A stretch of 64,000 nt of DNA from Microbispora hainanensis (GCF_036186745.1 NZ_CP108086.1:3100001-3164000); one strand, 5' to 3'. Shown: positions 1 through 8,072, counted from the first letter of the stretch. Notes: generated by a model not told the origin, from the letters alone. Program-made: numbers and translations.

Positions 1-482
1 CGCAGCTCGCGCAGACCGCCGTCGTGACGGTCGTGGTCGTGGCGTTGCTGGCGGTGCTGCGGCGGCCGCTGCTGCTGCGGGCCTTCGACCCCGAGGGCGC
101 CCAGGCGGCCGGCGTACGCGTCGGACTGCTCGACCTGGTGCTGAATGTCGCGGTCGCGCTGGTGGTCGTGGCCGCCGTGAAGGCGGTCGGCACGATCCTC
201 GTGATCGCGTTGCTCATCGTGCCGGCCGCGGCGGCGCGCAGCCTGTCGGACCGGCTCGCGGTCATCGTGCCGCTGGCCTGTCTCGTCGGCGCGGGCGCCG
301 GGTGGCTGGGGCTGGTCGTGAGCTACGAGGCGTCGGTCGGGTATGGCATCAGGCTCGCCTCCGGCGCGACCGTGGTGCTCGTGCTGGTGGCGATGTACGG
401 CCTGGCCCACGCCGTGGCGTACGTCCGCAGGAAGGCGGGCCTGAGCCGGGCCCGTCGCAGGTCGGTCCTGGAGGCTGCCTAA
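1..482 (+). CDS. metal ABC transporter permease, 5'-truncated by window edge
   Basis: Membrane permease of a divalent-metal (Zn/Mn/Fe) ABC importer, ABC-3 (ZnuB/MntB/SitC) family. The frame is open from base 3, so only about the last 159 residues are visible. They are nearly all hydrophobic, with about five membrane segments, and hold the cytoplasmic signature FDPEGAQAAG; the permease at 1927 has FDPVGAAALG at the same place, so the two look like paired subunits of one importer. The gene ends LEAA-TAA right against an IS110 element, so its C-terminus may have been altered by the insertion. ATPase and binding-protein genes must lie outside the window. Confidence 0.82.
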   Translation, partial: QLAQTAVVTVVVVALLAVLRRPLLLRAFDPEGAQAAGVRVGLLDLVLNVAVALVVVAAVKAVGTILVIALLIVPAAAARSLSDRLAVIVPLACLVGAGAGWLGLVVSYEASVGYGIRLASGATVVLVLVAMYGLAHAVAYVRRKAGLSRARRRSVLEAA

Positions 483-483
483 T

Positions 484-1779
484 GCTTTTGTCAAGCCACC
501 GCAGCCCGGACATGGCTAGGGTCGTACGGCCTCCTGTGCCGCAGAATCGCGTGCAGGACGTTGACACGGCGGCGGGCCAGGGCGATGAGGGCCTGGTGAT
601 GCCGTTTGCCTGCGGCGCGTTTGCGGTCGTAGAAGGCCCGGCTGGCCGGGTCGCAGCTGATAGCGATGAAGGCCGACTGGTAGAAGACCCGCTTGAGGGC
701 CTTGTTGCCTGCCGTGGCGCGCTGCAAGTAGCGGACCTTGCCCGACTGCTTGAGCACCGGGGCCAGGCCCGCGGCCGAGGCGAGCTGGTCGGGGCTGGCG
801 AATCGGGCAATGCCGCCGGTTTCGGCGAGGAACTCCGCAGTCAGGGTCGCCCCCATCCCCGGCAGGCTGAGGATGAGGGCCGCATCAGGGTGGCGCGCCA
901 GCACCTCCTGGATGCGCGCATCGAGCTGGGCCAGCCGTTCACGTCCGGCCAGCGCTTCGGCCGCCAGGTCGCGGATGATGTCCGCAGCCACCGTCTGCCC
1001 GGGGACGGCGATGTGCTGGGCTGCCGCGGCGTCGATCGCCGCCTCGGCCAGCGCTCGGACCATCGACGCCTTCACATGCCGCACCTGGCGCAGATGGGCC
1101 AGTACGTCCTCCAGCCCGGCGTCGCGGATCTCGGCCGGAGTGACAAAGCGGGTCAGCAGGTGGAGACCGAGCTTGCCGGTGACATCGACCACTCGCTCCA
1201 GGCCGGGGTGGATCGAGGTGAGCAGATCCCGCAGGCGGGCGGCCCGCCGGGTGGCGTCGGTGACCAGCTCCGCACGCCGGCCGACCAGCAGCCGCAGTTC
1301 GGCGTCCAGTTCCCGGCCCGGCTGCACTGGTCGCAGGTCATCGCGCATGCGCACCTGATCGGCGATCACGCGGGCGTCCTTGGGGTCGCTCTTGCGCTCC
1401 CCGCCCACGGTGGCGCGCCGTGCCCGGTTGACCGCCATCCCCGGCACATGGACCACGGCAAGGCCCGCGTGCAGCAGCATCGCCTCCAGCAGGCCGGCGA
1501 TACCACCCAGCACGTCGATCCCGACAGTGGCCGGGCCGTGCTCGGCCTGCGCGACGGTGATGTGCTCGATCAGCTCGCCAATGGCACCGGGGGCGTTGTC
1601 GAAGCGGCGGCTGAGCAGCACCTTCCCGGTCTCAGCGACCTTGATCTCGGCCCAGTGGAACTCCTTGGAAACGTCGATACCTACAGCGACGGCCATGCCA
1701 CTCCTTCCTCTCCCGTCACTGCCATGCAGCCTCTCCTCGCCGTCCATGCCCTACATAGCGATCAATCGCAGTGCCTAAT
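484..1779 (-). mobile_element. IS110-family insertion sequence, boundaries uncertain
   Basis: An IS110-type element lies between two co-oriented metal permease genes. The minimal span is set by an 8-bp direct repeat, TGCCTAAT, at 476-483 and 1772-1779, flanking the transposase. The right end could instead reach about 1910-1925: the 147 bp beyond 1779 have no gene, carry an 11-bp inverted repeat, and would supply the long non-coding end that IS110 elements need for their bridge RNA. IS110 elements usually lack long terminal inverted repeats, and none were seen here. Confidence 0.6.
491..1696 (-). CDS. IS110 family transposase
   Basis: DEDD-type recombinase of 401 aa that moves the IS110 element through an RNA-guided mechanism (known for the family). 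The N-terminal RuvC-like domain starts MAVAVGIDVSKE and includes SDPKDARVIADQ; the usual Glu of the second motif appears as Asp in GIDVLGG. The C-terminal Transposase_20 domain holds LPGMGATLTAEFLAETGG and the KQSGKVR stretch that carries the catalytic serine in the family. The start is the ATG at 1696 because AAGGAG lies 5 nt upstream; an in-frame ATG at 1747 has no such site. The gene looks intact, so the element may be active. Confidence 0.9.
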   Translation of the reverse strand: MAVAVGIDVSKEFHWAEIKVAETGKVLLSRRFDNAPGAIGELIEHITVAQAEHGPATVGIDVLGGIAGLLEAMLLHAGLAVVHVPGMAVNRARRATVGGERKSDPKDARVIADQVRMRDDLRPVQPGRELDAELRLLVGRRAELVTDATRRAARLRDLLTSIHPGLERVVDVTGKLGLHLLTRFVTPAEIRDAGLEDVLAHLRQVRHVKASMVRALAEAAIDAAAAQHIAVPGQTVAADIIRDLAAEALAGRERLAQLDARIQEVLARHPDAALILSLPGMGATLTAEFLAETGGIARFASPDQLASAAGLAPVLKQSGKVRYLQRATAGNKALKRVFYQSAFIAISCDPASRAFYDRKRAAGKRHHQALIALARRRVNVLHAILRHRRPYDPSHVRAAVA

Positions 1780-1926
1780 CAGCGGTCAAGGAGAAGCGAC
1801 GAGGCAGGGGGCCGAGCCTCCCTTGCCATCGAGGGCAGCCAGCGTGAGAGCCATCCCTGCCTCGTTCGCACACCCCGATCTTCTACACCAACCGGAGCGC
1901 GCTCGCACTCAAGAAGGTAGGGCGGC
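1697..1926 (-). ncRNA. candidate bridge-RNA region of the IS110 element
   Basis: These 230 bp upstream of the transposase start code for nothing recognisable. They contain a perfect 11-bp inverted repeat, ACGAGGCAGGG at 1799-1809 and CCCTGCCTCGT at 1855-1865, around a 45-nt loop. In IS110 elements the non-coding end upstream of the recombinase encodes the bridge RNA. Position and length fit that role, but the guide loops could not be worked out by eye, and part of the stretch may be original host DNA. Confidence 0.3.
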
Positions 1927-2757
1927 GTGAGCTGGCTCGACTCCACCGTCCACCGGGCCCTCGCAGAGGCCGTCCTGGTCGGCGCGCTGGGCGGGGTGGT
2001 CGGCGTCTTCGTGATCGCGCGGCGGCTGCCGTTCTTCACGATGGCACTCACGCACGCGACGTTCCCCGGCATCGTCGTCGCCGCCCTGCTCGGGGTGAAC
2101 CTCTACCTCGGCGGCGGGCTGTTCGGGCTGCTGGTGGTCGCCGCCGTCCTGGCGTTCGGCCGGGGCCGCGGGCAGGACTTCACCACGGCCACCGGCATCG
2201 CGCTGTCGGGCGGCTTCGCGCTCGGCGTGGTGCTGGTGTCGTCGCAGGACGGCTTCACCAAGGACCTGGCGGCCTACACGGTGGGCGACGTCCTCGCCGT
2301 CGGCGCGGGCGACCTGGTGGCGACCACCGCCGTCGCCGCGGGCGTGCTGCTCGTGCTCGTCCTGGTGGGCAAGGAACTGCTGCTCGCGGCGTTCGACCCG
2401 GTGGGGGCGGCGGCGCTCGGGCTGCCCCTCGTGCTGCTCGACTTCGCGCTGCTCGCCGTCGTGGAGGTGACCGTCGTCGCCACCGTGCCCGCGCTGGGGA
2501 CGATCCTCGCCGTGGCGCTGATCGTGGGCCCGGCCGCGACCGCCCGCCTGATCACCGACAGGCTCGCGCCGCTGTTCCCGCTCGCCGCCGGGATCGGGAT
2601 CGCGTGCGCCCTGGCGGGTGTGTGGGTCTCCACACGGTGGAACGTCGCGACCGGGGCCTCCATCGCCCTGTTCGTGGGCCTGGTGTTCGGGGTGGTCTTC
2701 CTCGGCACCGCCGTACGCGACCGGGCCAGACGGGCCGTGGCCGCCAACCCGGCGTGA
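1927..2757 (+). CDS. metal ABC transporter permease (ABC-3 family)
   Basis: Second membrane permease of a divalent-metal importer, 276 aa, the family's usual length. It has about eight or nine hydrophobic segments; ARRLPFFTMALTHATFPG near residue 30 and FDPVGAAALG near 157 are ABC-3 signatures. The GTG start at 1927 follows AAGGTAGGGCGGC. A plus-strand frame ends TGA at 1928-1930, giving a GTGA overlap like those in many actinobacterial operons, which suggests it was once directly coupled to the upstream permease before the IS110 element came between them. Its expression may now depend on read-through or a promoter within the element. Confidence 0.88.
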   Translation: MSWLDSTVHRALAEAVLVGALGGVVGVFVIARRLPFFTMALTHATFPGIVVAALLGVNLYLGGGLFGLLVVAAVLAFGRGRGQDFTTATGIALSGGFALGVVLVSSQDGFTKDLAAYTVGDVLAVGAGDLVATTAVAAGVLLVLVLVGKELLLAAFDPVGAAALGLPLVLLDFALLAVVEVTVVATVPALGTILAVALIVGPAATARLITDRLAPLFPLAAGIGIACALAGVWVSTRWNVATGASIALFVGLVFGVVFLGTAVRDRARRAVAANPA

Positions 2758-2760
2758 GAG

Positions 2761-3036
2761 TCAGAGGTGCAGCACGCTGCCCTGCTCGTCCACCTGATCG
2801 GCGCTGTCGTCGTCGAACCACACGCCGCCCGTGGCGAGGTAGCGGAACCGGTGCGCGCCGGGCGGGAGGATCACCGACACGGTGCGGGTGCCGTTCCTGC
2901 GCGGCAGCAGTTCGTGGCGGCCGGGCAGCCAGTCGTTGAAGTCGCCCACGACGCTGACCGTCCCGGAGGGCTCGTCAATGGGCAGGGCGAAGGTGACGCG
3001 GGTCTTCTGCCCGAACAACCTGGTGCGTTTGAGCAT
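2761..3036 (-). CDS. isoamylase early-set / CBM48-like domain protein
   Basis: Small 91-aa protein made of a single immunoglobulin-like E-set domain of the glycogen-binding (CBM48) type. Typical strands and turns are visible: VTFALPIDEPSGTVSVVGDF, then NDWLPGRHELLPRRNGT, then LPPGAHRFRYLATGGVWFDD. Such free-standing domains are common in actinobacteria; binding of alpha-glucan is a family inference and no partner enzyme is nearby. It converges on the permease, leaving 3 bp between the stops. A plausible minus-strand promoter lies in 3037-3112 (TTGTGT, 17 bp, TATTTC). Confidence 0.78.
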   Translation of the reverse strand: MLKRTRLFGQKTRVTFALPIDEPSGTVSVVGDFNDWLPGRHELLPRRNGTRTVSVILPPGAHRFRYLATGGVWFDDDSADQVDEQGSVLHL

Positions 3037-3112
3037 GTCGCATAGCCTGGCGTATTGCCCCTAAAGGAAGAAATAGGTACACGCAGGACGTAACACAATA
3101 TTCACGGCCTTT

Positions 3113-3931
3113 TCAGGGCGTGCGGCCGACCCCGCAGAGGAACCACGTGGGCAGGTGGCGGCCGGCCTGGCGGGCGAGCAGGTTCTCGTCGTCGGGCCGC
3201 CACTCGTCCAGCGGCACGAGGCCCGGCTCGATGAGCCGGAAGCCGCCGAACAGCTCGTGGATCTGCTCGCGGCTCCGCAGCGTGACACCACTGCTGGCCT
3301 GCCGGTAGACGGCCGCCCCCTCGCGGGCGTCGCCCGCCCGTTCCTCGTCCGTGACGTGCGACAGCACGAGGTGGCTTCCCGGGGCGACGCACTCCCGCAG
3401 GCGGGCGACGAGCTCGGCCGGTTTGTCGTCGTCGGTCAGGAAGTGCACCACGGCCACGAGCAGGATGGCGACCGGCTCCGAGACGTCGATCAGCGACCGC
3501 AGCTCCGGGTCGGCGAGGATCTCCTCGGGACGCCGCAGGTCCCCGTGCACGGTGACGGTGGTGGCGGTGGTGCCCGACAACAGCGCCTGGGAGTGCGCGA
3601 GCACCACCGGGTCGTTGTCCACGTACGCCACCCGGACGCCGGGGTCCATCTCGTGCGCCACCTCGTGGACGCTGCCCTCGGTCGGCAGCCCGGTGCCGAT
3701 GTCCACGAACTGCCGGATCCCTGCCTCGGCAACCAGATGGCGTACGGCCCGGCGCAGGAACGCGCGGTTGCGGCGGGCCAGCGCGGGGGCCTCGGGCGCG
3801 ACCTTCATGATCCGCTCCGCGGCTTCCCGATCTGCCGCGAAGTTGTCCTTTCCGCCGAGGAAATAGTTGTACATGCGTGCGGGATTGGGGACGCCCGCAT
3901 CGATACCGGGTGGCGGCGCGTCATCAGCCAC
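3113..3931 (-). CDS. DUF574 SAM-dependent methyltransferase
   Basis: Class I SAM-dependent methyltransferase of the actinobacterial DUF574 (Methyltransf_19) family, 272 aa; substrate unknown. Signatures are GVPNPARMYNYFLGGKDNFA near the N-terminus, the SAM motif FVDIGTGLPTEGSVHEVA, and VAYVDNDPVVLAHSQALL. The start is the GTG at 3931 because AGGAGA sits 6 nt upstream; an in-frame GTG at 3946 has no site. These genes are highly paralogous in Streptomyces and Streptosporangiaceae and often sit alone, as here. Confidence 0.9.
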   Translation of the reverse strand: MADDAPPPGIDAGVPNPARMYNYFLGGKDNFAADREAAERIMKVAPEAPALARRNRAFLRRAVRHLVAEAGIRQFVDIGTGLPTEGSVHEVAHEMDPGVRVAYVDNDPVVLAHSQALLSGTTATTVTVHGDLRRPEEILADPELRSLIDVSEPVAILLVAVVHFLTDDDKPAELVARLRECVAPGSHLVLSHVTDEERAGDAREGAAVYRQASSGVTLRSREQIHELFGGFRLIEPGLVPLDEWRPDDENLLARQAGRHLPTWFLCGVGRTP

Positions 3932-4181
3932 GCAATGTCTCCTCACTCATGGTAGTAAAGAGGACTTGGTGCGAGCATAAGGGTCTCCGAGGGAAAACCC
4001 AACGAAGAACGCCATAACTCTGTGACTCCACTTTTTCGCCGGATTTCCGTGCGCGAAAGCGAGACACGCCACGGGCAGCGGCAGCTCGGCGGTCGGGAAG
4101 AGCGTGACAGCGAGCTCGCCGATCGGCTCACGCCGGGAGACCTAGGACCAGCGCCCGATGTGGAGACGCGGCCGGGAAACC

Positions 4182-4193
4182 TATAACGGACGC
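4182..4193 (+). promoter_or_regulatory. possible -10 element for a leaderless transcript
   Basis: TATAAC at 4182-4187 ends 6 nt before the ATG at 4194. That spacing would place the transcription start at or next to the A of the start codon. No Shine-Dalgarno sequence precedes this ATG, which agrees with leaderless translation. No good -35 element was seen, so this rests on position alone. Confidence 0.35.
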
Positions 4194-5183
4194 ATGTACG
4201 CGATCAGATTGCACGCTTTCGGCCCCGCCGAGAATCTCGTCTACGAGGAGGCCGAGGATCCCGAGCCCGGGCCCGGCCAGGTGCGCGTGGCCGTACGGGC
4301 GGCGGGGGTGCACCTCGTCGACACCGTGTTGCGGGCCGGGAAGTACGGAGGCGGCCCGATCCCCGTCCCTGATTTGCCCACGATTCCCGGCCGTGAGGTC
4401 GCCGGGGTCGTCGACGCCGTCGGCCCAGAGGTCGATCCGGGCCTGATCGGCAGGCGGGTCGTGACCCACCTCGGCATGGTGCCCGGCGGATACGCCGAGC
4501 TGGCCGTACGGGACGCCGCGGCGATCCACGAGATCCCGGACGGCCTGGGGTACGGCGAGGCGGTGGCGATGATCGGCACCGGCCGGACCACGATGGGCAT
4601 CCTCGACGTCGCGGAGATCCGGGCGGACGACGTCATGGTGGTGACGGCGGCCGCCGGGGGCATCGGCAACCTACTGGTGCAGGCGGGGGTGCGGGCCGGC
4701 GCCACGGTCGTGGGGCTCGCCGGCGGCCCGGCCAAGGTGAGCCGGGTGCGGGAGCTGGGCGCGCACCACGCCGTGGACTACACCGCTCCCGGCTGGCCCG
4801 ACGAGGTGCGGGCGCTCCTCGGCGACCGGGAGGTCACGCTGGCGCTCGACGGCGTCGGCGGGACCATCGGACGGGCGACGCTGGAGCTGCTCGGCGTCGG
4901 CGGCAGGATCGTGCTGTTCGGCTGGTCGGACGCCGAGGGCGGCCCGACCGCGCTGACCACGGAGGACCTCTACCAGCGCGGCATCACCGCGGCGGTGGGG
5001 ATCGGCCCGCGGGTGCTGAAGCGGCCGGGCGGCCTGCGGGGTCTGGAGGAGCGGGCGCTGGCCGCCGCGGGGTCGGGTGAGCTGGTCCCGCTGGTGCAGA
5101 GCTTCCCGCTCAAGGACGCCGCCGCCGCGCACGCCGCGCTGGAGACCCGCGCCACCACGGGCAAGGTCGTCCTCGTTCCCTAG
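4194..5183 (+). CDS. zinc-free medium-chain dehydrogenase / quinone oxidoreductase
   Basis: NAD(P)H-dependent oxidoreductase of the quinone reductase branch of the MDR superfamily, 329 aa, cytoplasmic. GroES-like N-terminal half with TIPGREVAGVVDAVGPEV; Rossmann half with VVTAAAGGIGNLLVQAGVRA, matching the AAGGVG nucleotide loop of zeta-crystallin-type enzymes. The catalytic and structural zinc cysteines of alcohol dehydrogenases are absent. The ATG at 4194 is chosen as the family-typical MYAIRLHAFG start; an upstream in-frame ATG at 4158 adds 12 unlikely residues. Its TAG stop overlaps the opposing gene's TAG in the palindrome CTAG at 5180-5183. Confidence 0.87.
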   Translation: MYAIRLHAFGPAENLVYEEAEDPEPGPGQVRVAVRAAGVHLVDTVLRAGKYGGGPIPVPDLPTIPGREVAGVVDAVGPEVDPGLIGRRVVTHLGMVPGGYAELAVRDAAAIHEIPDGLGYGEAVAMIGTGRTTMGILDVAEIRADDVMVVTAAAGGIGNLLVQAGVRAGATVVGLAGGPAKVSRVRELGAHHAVDYTAPGWPDEVRALLGDREVTLALDGVGGTIGRATLELLGVGGRIVLFGWSDAEGGPTALTTEDLYQRGITAAVGIGPRVLKRPGGLRGLEERALAAAGSGELVPLVQSFPLKDAAAAHAALETRATTGKVVLVP

Positions 5184-6238
5184 GCGACCAGGACGGGGTG
5201 GGGGAGCACCGAGGTGTGGCAGTAGCCGAGGTCGTTCATGGGGGTGACCTCGGGCTGGGTGCGGCCGTGCTCGTCGGTGGCCCGCACCCGTACGACATGG
5301 GCGCCGGGGGCGGGGTCCCAGGTGAACCGCCAGCGGGTCCAGACGCCCGCGAGGCCGGGCCCGTCGAGGACGGCGGGCCGCCAGGGGCCGTCGTCGATCC
5401 GGTAGTCGACGGCGGTCACCCGGTCCTCCCCGGCGTACGCCCGGCCGCGGATCGTCTGCGGTCCTGGGTGCAGCCGCGCGGGCCAGGGCAGCTCGACCAG
5501 GCTCGCTACCGGCGTGGAGGTGATCGGCACGGCCGGACGTCCGGGGCCGACGATCACGTAGTCGTCGGTGTTCCACGGCACGCTCAGCGGCCGGTCGGAC
5601 ACCTCGATCCGGCCCACCCACTTGATGCTCGCCGCGCCGAGCCAGCCGGAGACCACCACGCGGGCCGGAAAGCCGTGGTCGGGCGGCAGGATCTCGCCGT
5701 TCAGGGCGAGCGCGAGCAGGGTGTCGGGGGCGAGGGCCTTGGCGAGGGGCATCGGGCGGCGTCCGCGCGCCTCGTCGAGCCCTTCCGGCATCACCTCGAC
5801 GGCGGCGTCCGTGAGGCCGGCGGGTTCGAGCAGGTCGCGCAGCGGAATCCCGGTCCACTCGGCCGTGCCGATGGCGCCGCGGTGCCACTGCACGCCCTCG
5901 AACCGGTGGCCGTGCTCGGCGCCGAACAGGGCGCGCCGGTTGCCCGCGCACTCCAGGGTGCGGACGACGGACACGAGCGGGAACCGGCGCCACAGGTCGT
6001 CGTAGGTGTAGTCGATGGTCCGGCGCACGCCGCCGCCCTCCACGCGCAGCGTCCAGGTCTTCGGGTCGACGCGGGGGGTCGGGGCGTGGTTGCGGACGAA
6101 GAAGCGGTCGATGGGGGTGATCAGGCCCGGCAGGCGGTCGGGCCGGGCGCCGTAGTCGAGGCCGGTGCCGGCGTCCTCCATGAGGTCGGCGCTGATCGGC
6201 TTCACCACCGCCGTGCGGATGTCGCGTGTCGTACGCAT
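5180..6238 (-). CDS. sulfite-oxidase-like molybdopterin oxidoreductase
   Basis: Molybdenum-cofactor enzyme of the sulfite oxidase family, 352 aa. The molybdopterin domain (about residues 40-215) has the Mo-ligand cysteine in RTLECAGNRR, and VVSGWLGAASIKWV is typical; the C-terminal third is the Mo-co dimerisation domain (TIRGRAYAGEDRVTAVDYRI). There is no haem b5 domain and no Tat signal, so it is probably cytoplasmic with an unknown electron acceptor. The ATG at 6238 follows AGAGGAAAGG. It lies 36 bp downstream of a 54-aa gene and probably shares its promoter. Confidence 0.87.
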   Translation of the reverse strand: MRTTRDIRTAVVKPISADLMEDAGTGLDYGARPDRLPGLITPIDRFFVRNHAPTPRVDPKTWTLRVEGGGVRRTIDYTYDDLWRRFPLVSVVRTLECAGNRRALFGAEHGHRFEGVQWHRGAIGTAEWTGIPLRDLLEPAGLTDAAVEVMPEGLDEARGRRPMPLAKALAPDTLLALALNGEILPPDHGFPARVVVSGWLGAASIKWVGRIEVSDRPLSVPWNTDDYVIVGPGRPAVPITSTPVASLVELPWPARLHPGPQTIRGRAYAGEDRVTAVDYRIDDGPWRPAVLDGPGLAGVWTRWRFTWDPAPGAHVVRVRATDEHGRTQPEVTPMNDLGYCHTSVLPHPVLVA

Positions 6239-6274
6239 CGGCCTTTCCTCTCCCGGCCGATGCGGTGACGGCCG

Positions 6275-6439
6275 TCAGCCGAGGTCGCGGCTCGCCCTGT
6301 GGGCGTGACGCTGTGCCCAGGACGCGAGGCGTGACCAGCGCCGGGCCGCGACCAGGCGGTTGGCGACGCGGGCGTCGTCGGCCTCGCGGTGCAACTCCGT
6401 GAGGCGCTCGGTGGCCAGGGAGTAGTCGTAGAACATCAT
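6275..6439 (-). CDS. small hypothetical protein, 54 aa
   Basis: Short gene, ATG ATG at 6439-6434 to TGA at 6275, encoding a basic, alanine- and arginine-rich soluble protein that begins MMFYDYSLATERLTELHREA and ends HRASRDLG. No signal or membrane segment; it looks like two amphipathic helices. GGACGG precedes the start, third positions are GC-rich, and a strong promoter (6490-6518) reads into it, so it is likely a real gene. It lies directly upstream of the sulfite-oxidase-like gene in the same direction. Function not recognised. Confidence 0.65.
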   Translation of the reverse strand: MMFYDYSLATERLTELHREADDARVANRLVAARRWSRLASWAQRHAHRASRDLG

Positions 6440-6489
6440 TACCGTCCAGCTCGCCGTTGTAACTGTCTTAGATTTCTTAGCCAGTCACA

Positions 6490-6518
6490 AAGGTACGGCA
6501 AAGTGCGTAACTGGTCAA
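6490..6518 (-). promoter_or_regulatory. sigma70-type promoter for the 54-aa gene and molybdoenzyme
   Basis: On the minus strand TTGACC (6518-6513) and TACCTT (6495-6490) are separated by exactly 17 bp, a good match to actinobacterial housekeeping promoters. Just downstream is the direct repeat CTAAG-AAAT-CTAAG, which could bind a regulator. Transcription would run into 6439-6275 and then the sulfite-oxidase-like gene. Confidence 0.55.
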
Positions 6519-6532
6519 GTTGGTTTGGACGG

Positions 6533-6868
6533 TTACGTCGCCCTGGCGGCCTGGGCGTCGTACGCGCGGACGACGGTGTCGAGCAGGCCGGGGAAGAGGG
6601 CGTCGAGATCCTCCCGGCGCAGCGAGCTCATCTTCGCGGTCCCCCGGTAGACCTGCCTGATCACGCCCGCCTCGCGGAGCACGCGGAAGTGGTGGGTGGT
6701 CGTCGACTTGCTGACCGCGAGGTCGATCGCCGAGCAGGAGGATTCGCCGTTGCCGGCGAGGAAGCGCACCACCTGGAGGCGTACGGGATCGGACAGCGCG
6801 TGCAGGACGGCCTCCAGCCGGATCTCGGAGGGATCCGGGTGGTCGAGCGTCCGGGGCTGGGGCGTCAT
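6533..6868 (-). CDS. ArsR-family transcriptional regulator
   Basis: Winged-helix repressor, 111 aa. The HTH is clear: LEAVLHALSDPVRLQVVRFL, then CSAIDLAVSKSTTTHHFRVL, then REAGVIRQVYRGTAKMSSLR. No ArsR metal box (ELCVCDL) is present, so it probably responds to something other than metal. The ATG at 6868 follows AAGGAGG. It is divergent from the flavin oxidoreductase at 6975 across an inter-gene region with two TACG-type palindromes, so it probably controls that gene and itself. Confidence 0.9.
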   Translation of the reverse strand: MTPQPRTLDHPDPSEIRLEAVLHALSDPVRLQVVRFLAGNGESSCSAIDLAVSKSTTTHHFRVLREAGVIRQVYRGTAKMSSLRREDLDALFPGLLDTVVRAYDAQAARAT

Positions 6869-6882
6869 CGCGGCCCTCCTTG

Positions 6883-6921
6883 TACGACGTTCGTCGTAGT
6901 TTGACATCTCTCGTACTACGA
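6883..6921. promoter_or_regulatory. probable ArsR-type operators in a divergent promoter region
   Basis: Two dyads sharing CGTA/TACG half-sites: TACGACG-TT-CGTCGTA at 6883-6898 (perfect 7-bp arms) and TCGTA-C-TACGA at 6911-6921. Between them TTGACA at 6901-6906 could be the -35 box of the rightward gene, with TATCGT at 6926-6931 as -10 (a long 19-bp spacing). Binding at either dyad would block that promoter. Confidence 0.6.
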
Positions 6922-6974
6922 AGGTTATCGTACAAAGGTCGCCGTGATGAGGACCGTGACGAGAGGAGAGCGGC

Positions 6975-8072
6975 GTGAGCGCGTTGTTCGAGCCCCTGAA
7001 ACTGCGGGACCTGACCATTCCCAACCGCGTCTGGATGCCGCCGATGTGCCAGTACAGCGCGGCGATGGAGGGGCCCGGGCAGGGCGTCCCCACCGACTGG
7101 CATCTCGCCCACCTCGGCTCCCGGGCGGCGGGCGGGGCCGGTTTGATCATCGTCGAGGCCACGGCCGTCTCCCCGGAGGGCCGGATCAGCCCCGCCGATC
7201 TCGGGCTGTGGAACGAGCGCCAGCAGGAGGCGTTCGGCCGCATCACCCGGTTCGTCACCGAGCAGGGCGCGGTGCCCGGCATCCAGCTCGCCCACGCCGG
7301 GCGCAAGGCGTCCACCGGCCTCCCGTGGCGGGGCGGCGGGCCGGTCGGCCCCGATGACCACGGGTGGCGGCCGGTCGCGCCCAGCTCCATCCCCTTCGAC
7401 GATGGCTATCCGGTGCCGGAGGAGCTGAGCGAGGCGGAGATCCGGCGGCTGGTGGACGCCTTCGCCGCGGCCGCCCGCCGCGCGCTCGCGGCGGGCTTCA
7501 CGGTGGTGGAGATCCACGGCGCCCACGGCTACCTGATCCACGAGTTCCTGTCGCCGTTCAGCAACCGGCGCACCGACGCGTACGGCGGCACTTTCGAGAA
7601 CCGGGCTCGCCTCGCGCTCGAGGTGGCCGACGCGGTGCGCGCCGTGTGGCCGGACGAGCTGCCGGTGTTCTTCCGGGTCTCGGCCACCGACTGGCTGAGC
7701 GAGAACCCCGAGGACCCCCGCGAGGGCTGGACGGCCGGCGACACCGTACGGCTGGCCAAGGAGCTGCTCGCCCACGGGGTGGATCTGCTCGACGTCTCGA
7801 CGGGCGGCAACGTGCCGGGTGCCCGCATCCCCCTGGAACCGGGTTATCAGGTGCCGTTCGCGGCCCGGGTGAAGGCGGAGACGGACATCGCCGCCTCGGC
7901 CGTCGGGCTCATCACCGAGCCGCGCCACGCGGAGGAGATCGTGGCCTCCGGGCAGGCCGACGCGGTGATGCTCGGGCGTGAGCTGCTGCGCAACCCCTAC
8001 TGGCCGAACGACGCGGCGGGCGAGCTCGGCGCGCGTGGGCGCTGGCCGGTCCAGTACCACCGGGCGCTCTGA
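6975..8072 (+). CDS. NADH:flavin oxidoreductase, YqjM-type old yellow enzyme
   Basis: FMN-dependent ene-reductase of the OYE family, 365 aa, cytoplasmic. It is the thermophilic-like YqjM subtype: MPPMCQYSA (the Cys that tunes FMN), HLGSRAAGGAGLI, QLAHAGRKAS, the substrate-binding pair in EIHGAHGYLIHEF, then LSPFSNRRTDAYGG and a C-terminal GLITEP FMN-phosphate region. The GTG start follows GAGAGGAGAG. It is divergent from the ArsR regulator, which probably represses it. Likely substrates are electrophilic enones; a detoxification role is inferred from the family. Confidence 0.92.
   Translation: MSALFEPLKLRDLTIPNRVWMPPMCQYSAAMEGPGQGVPTDWHLAHLGSRAAGGAGLIIVEATAVSPEGRISPADLGLWNERQQEAFGRITRFVTEQGAVPGIQLAHAGRKASTGLPWRGGGPVGPDDHGWRPVAPSSIPFDDGYPVPEELSEAEIRRLVDAFAAAARRALAAGFTVVEIHGAHGYLIHEFLSPFSNRRTDAYGGTFENRARLALEVADAVRAVWPDELPVFFRVSATDWLSENPEDPREGWTAGDTVRLAKELLAHGVDLLDVSTGGNVPGARIPLEPGYQVPFAARVKAETDIAASAVGLITEPRHAEEIVASGQADAVMLGRELLRNPYWPNDAAGELGARGRWPVQYHRAL

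Noticed and set aside
476-1779. TGCCTAAT as a proven target-site duplication
   Set aside because: IS110 elements do not normally make classical duplications, and the right end may lie further out; it is used only as a minimal boundary.
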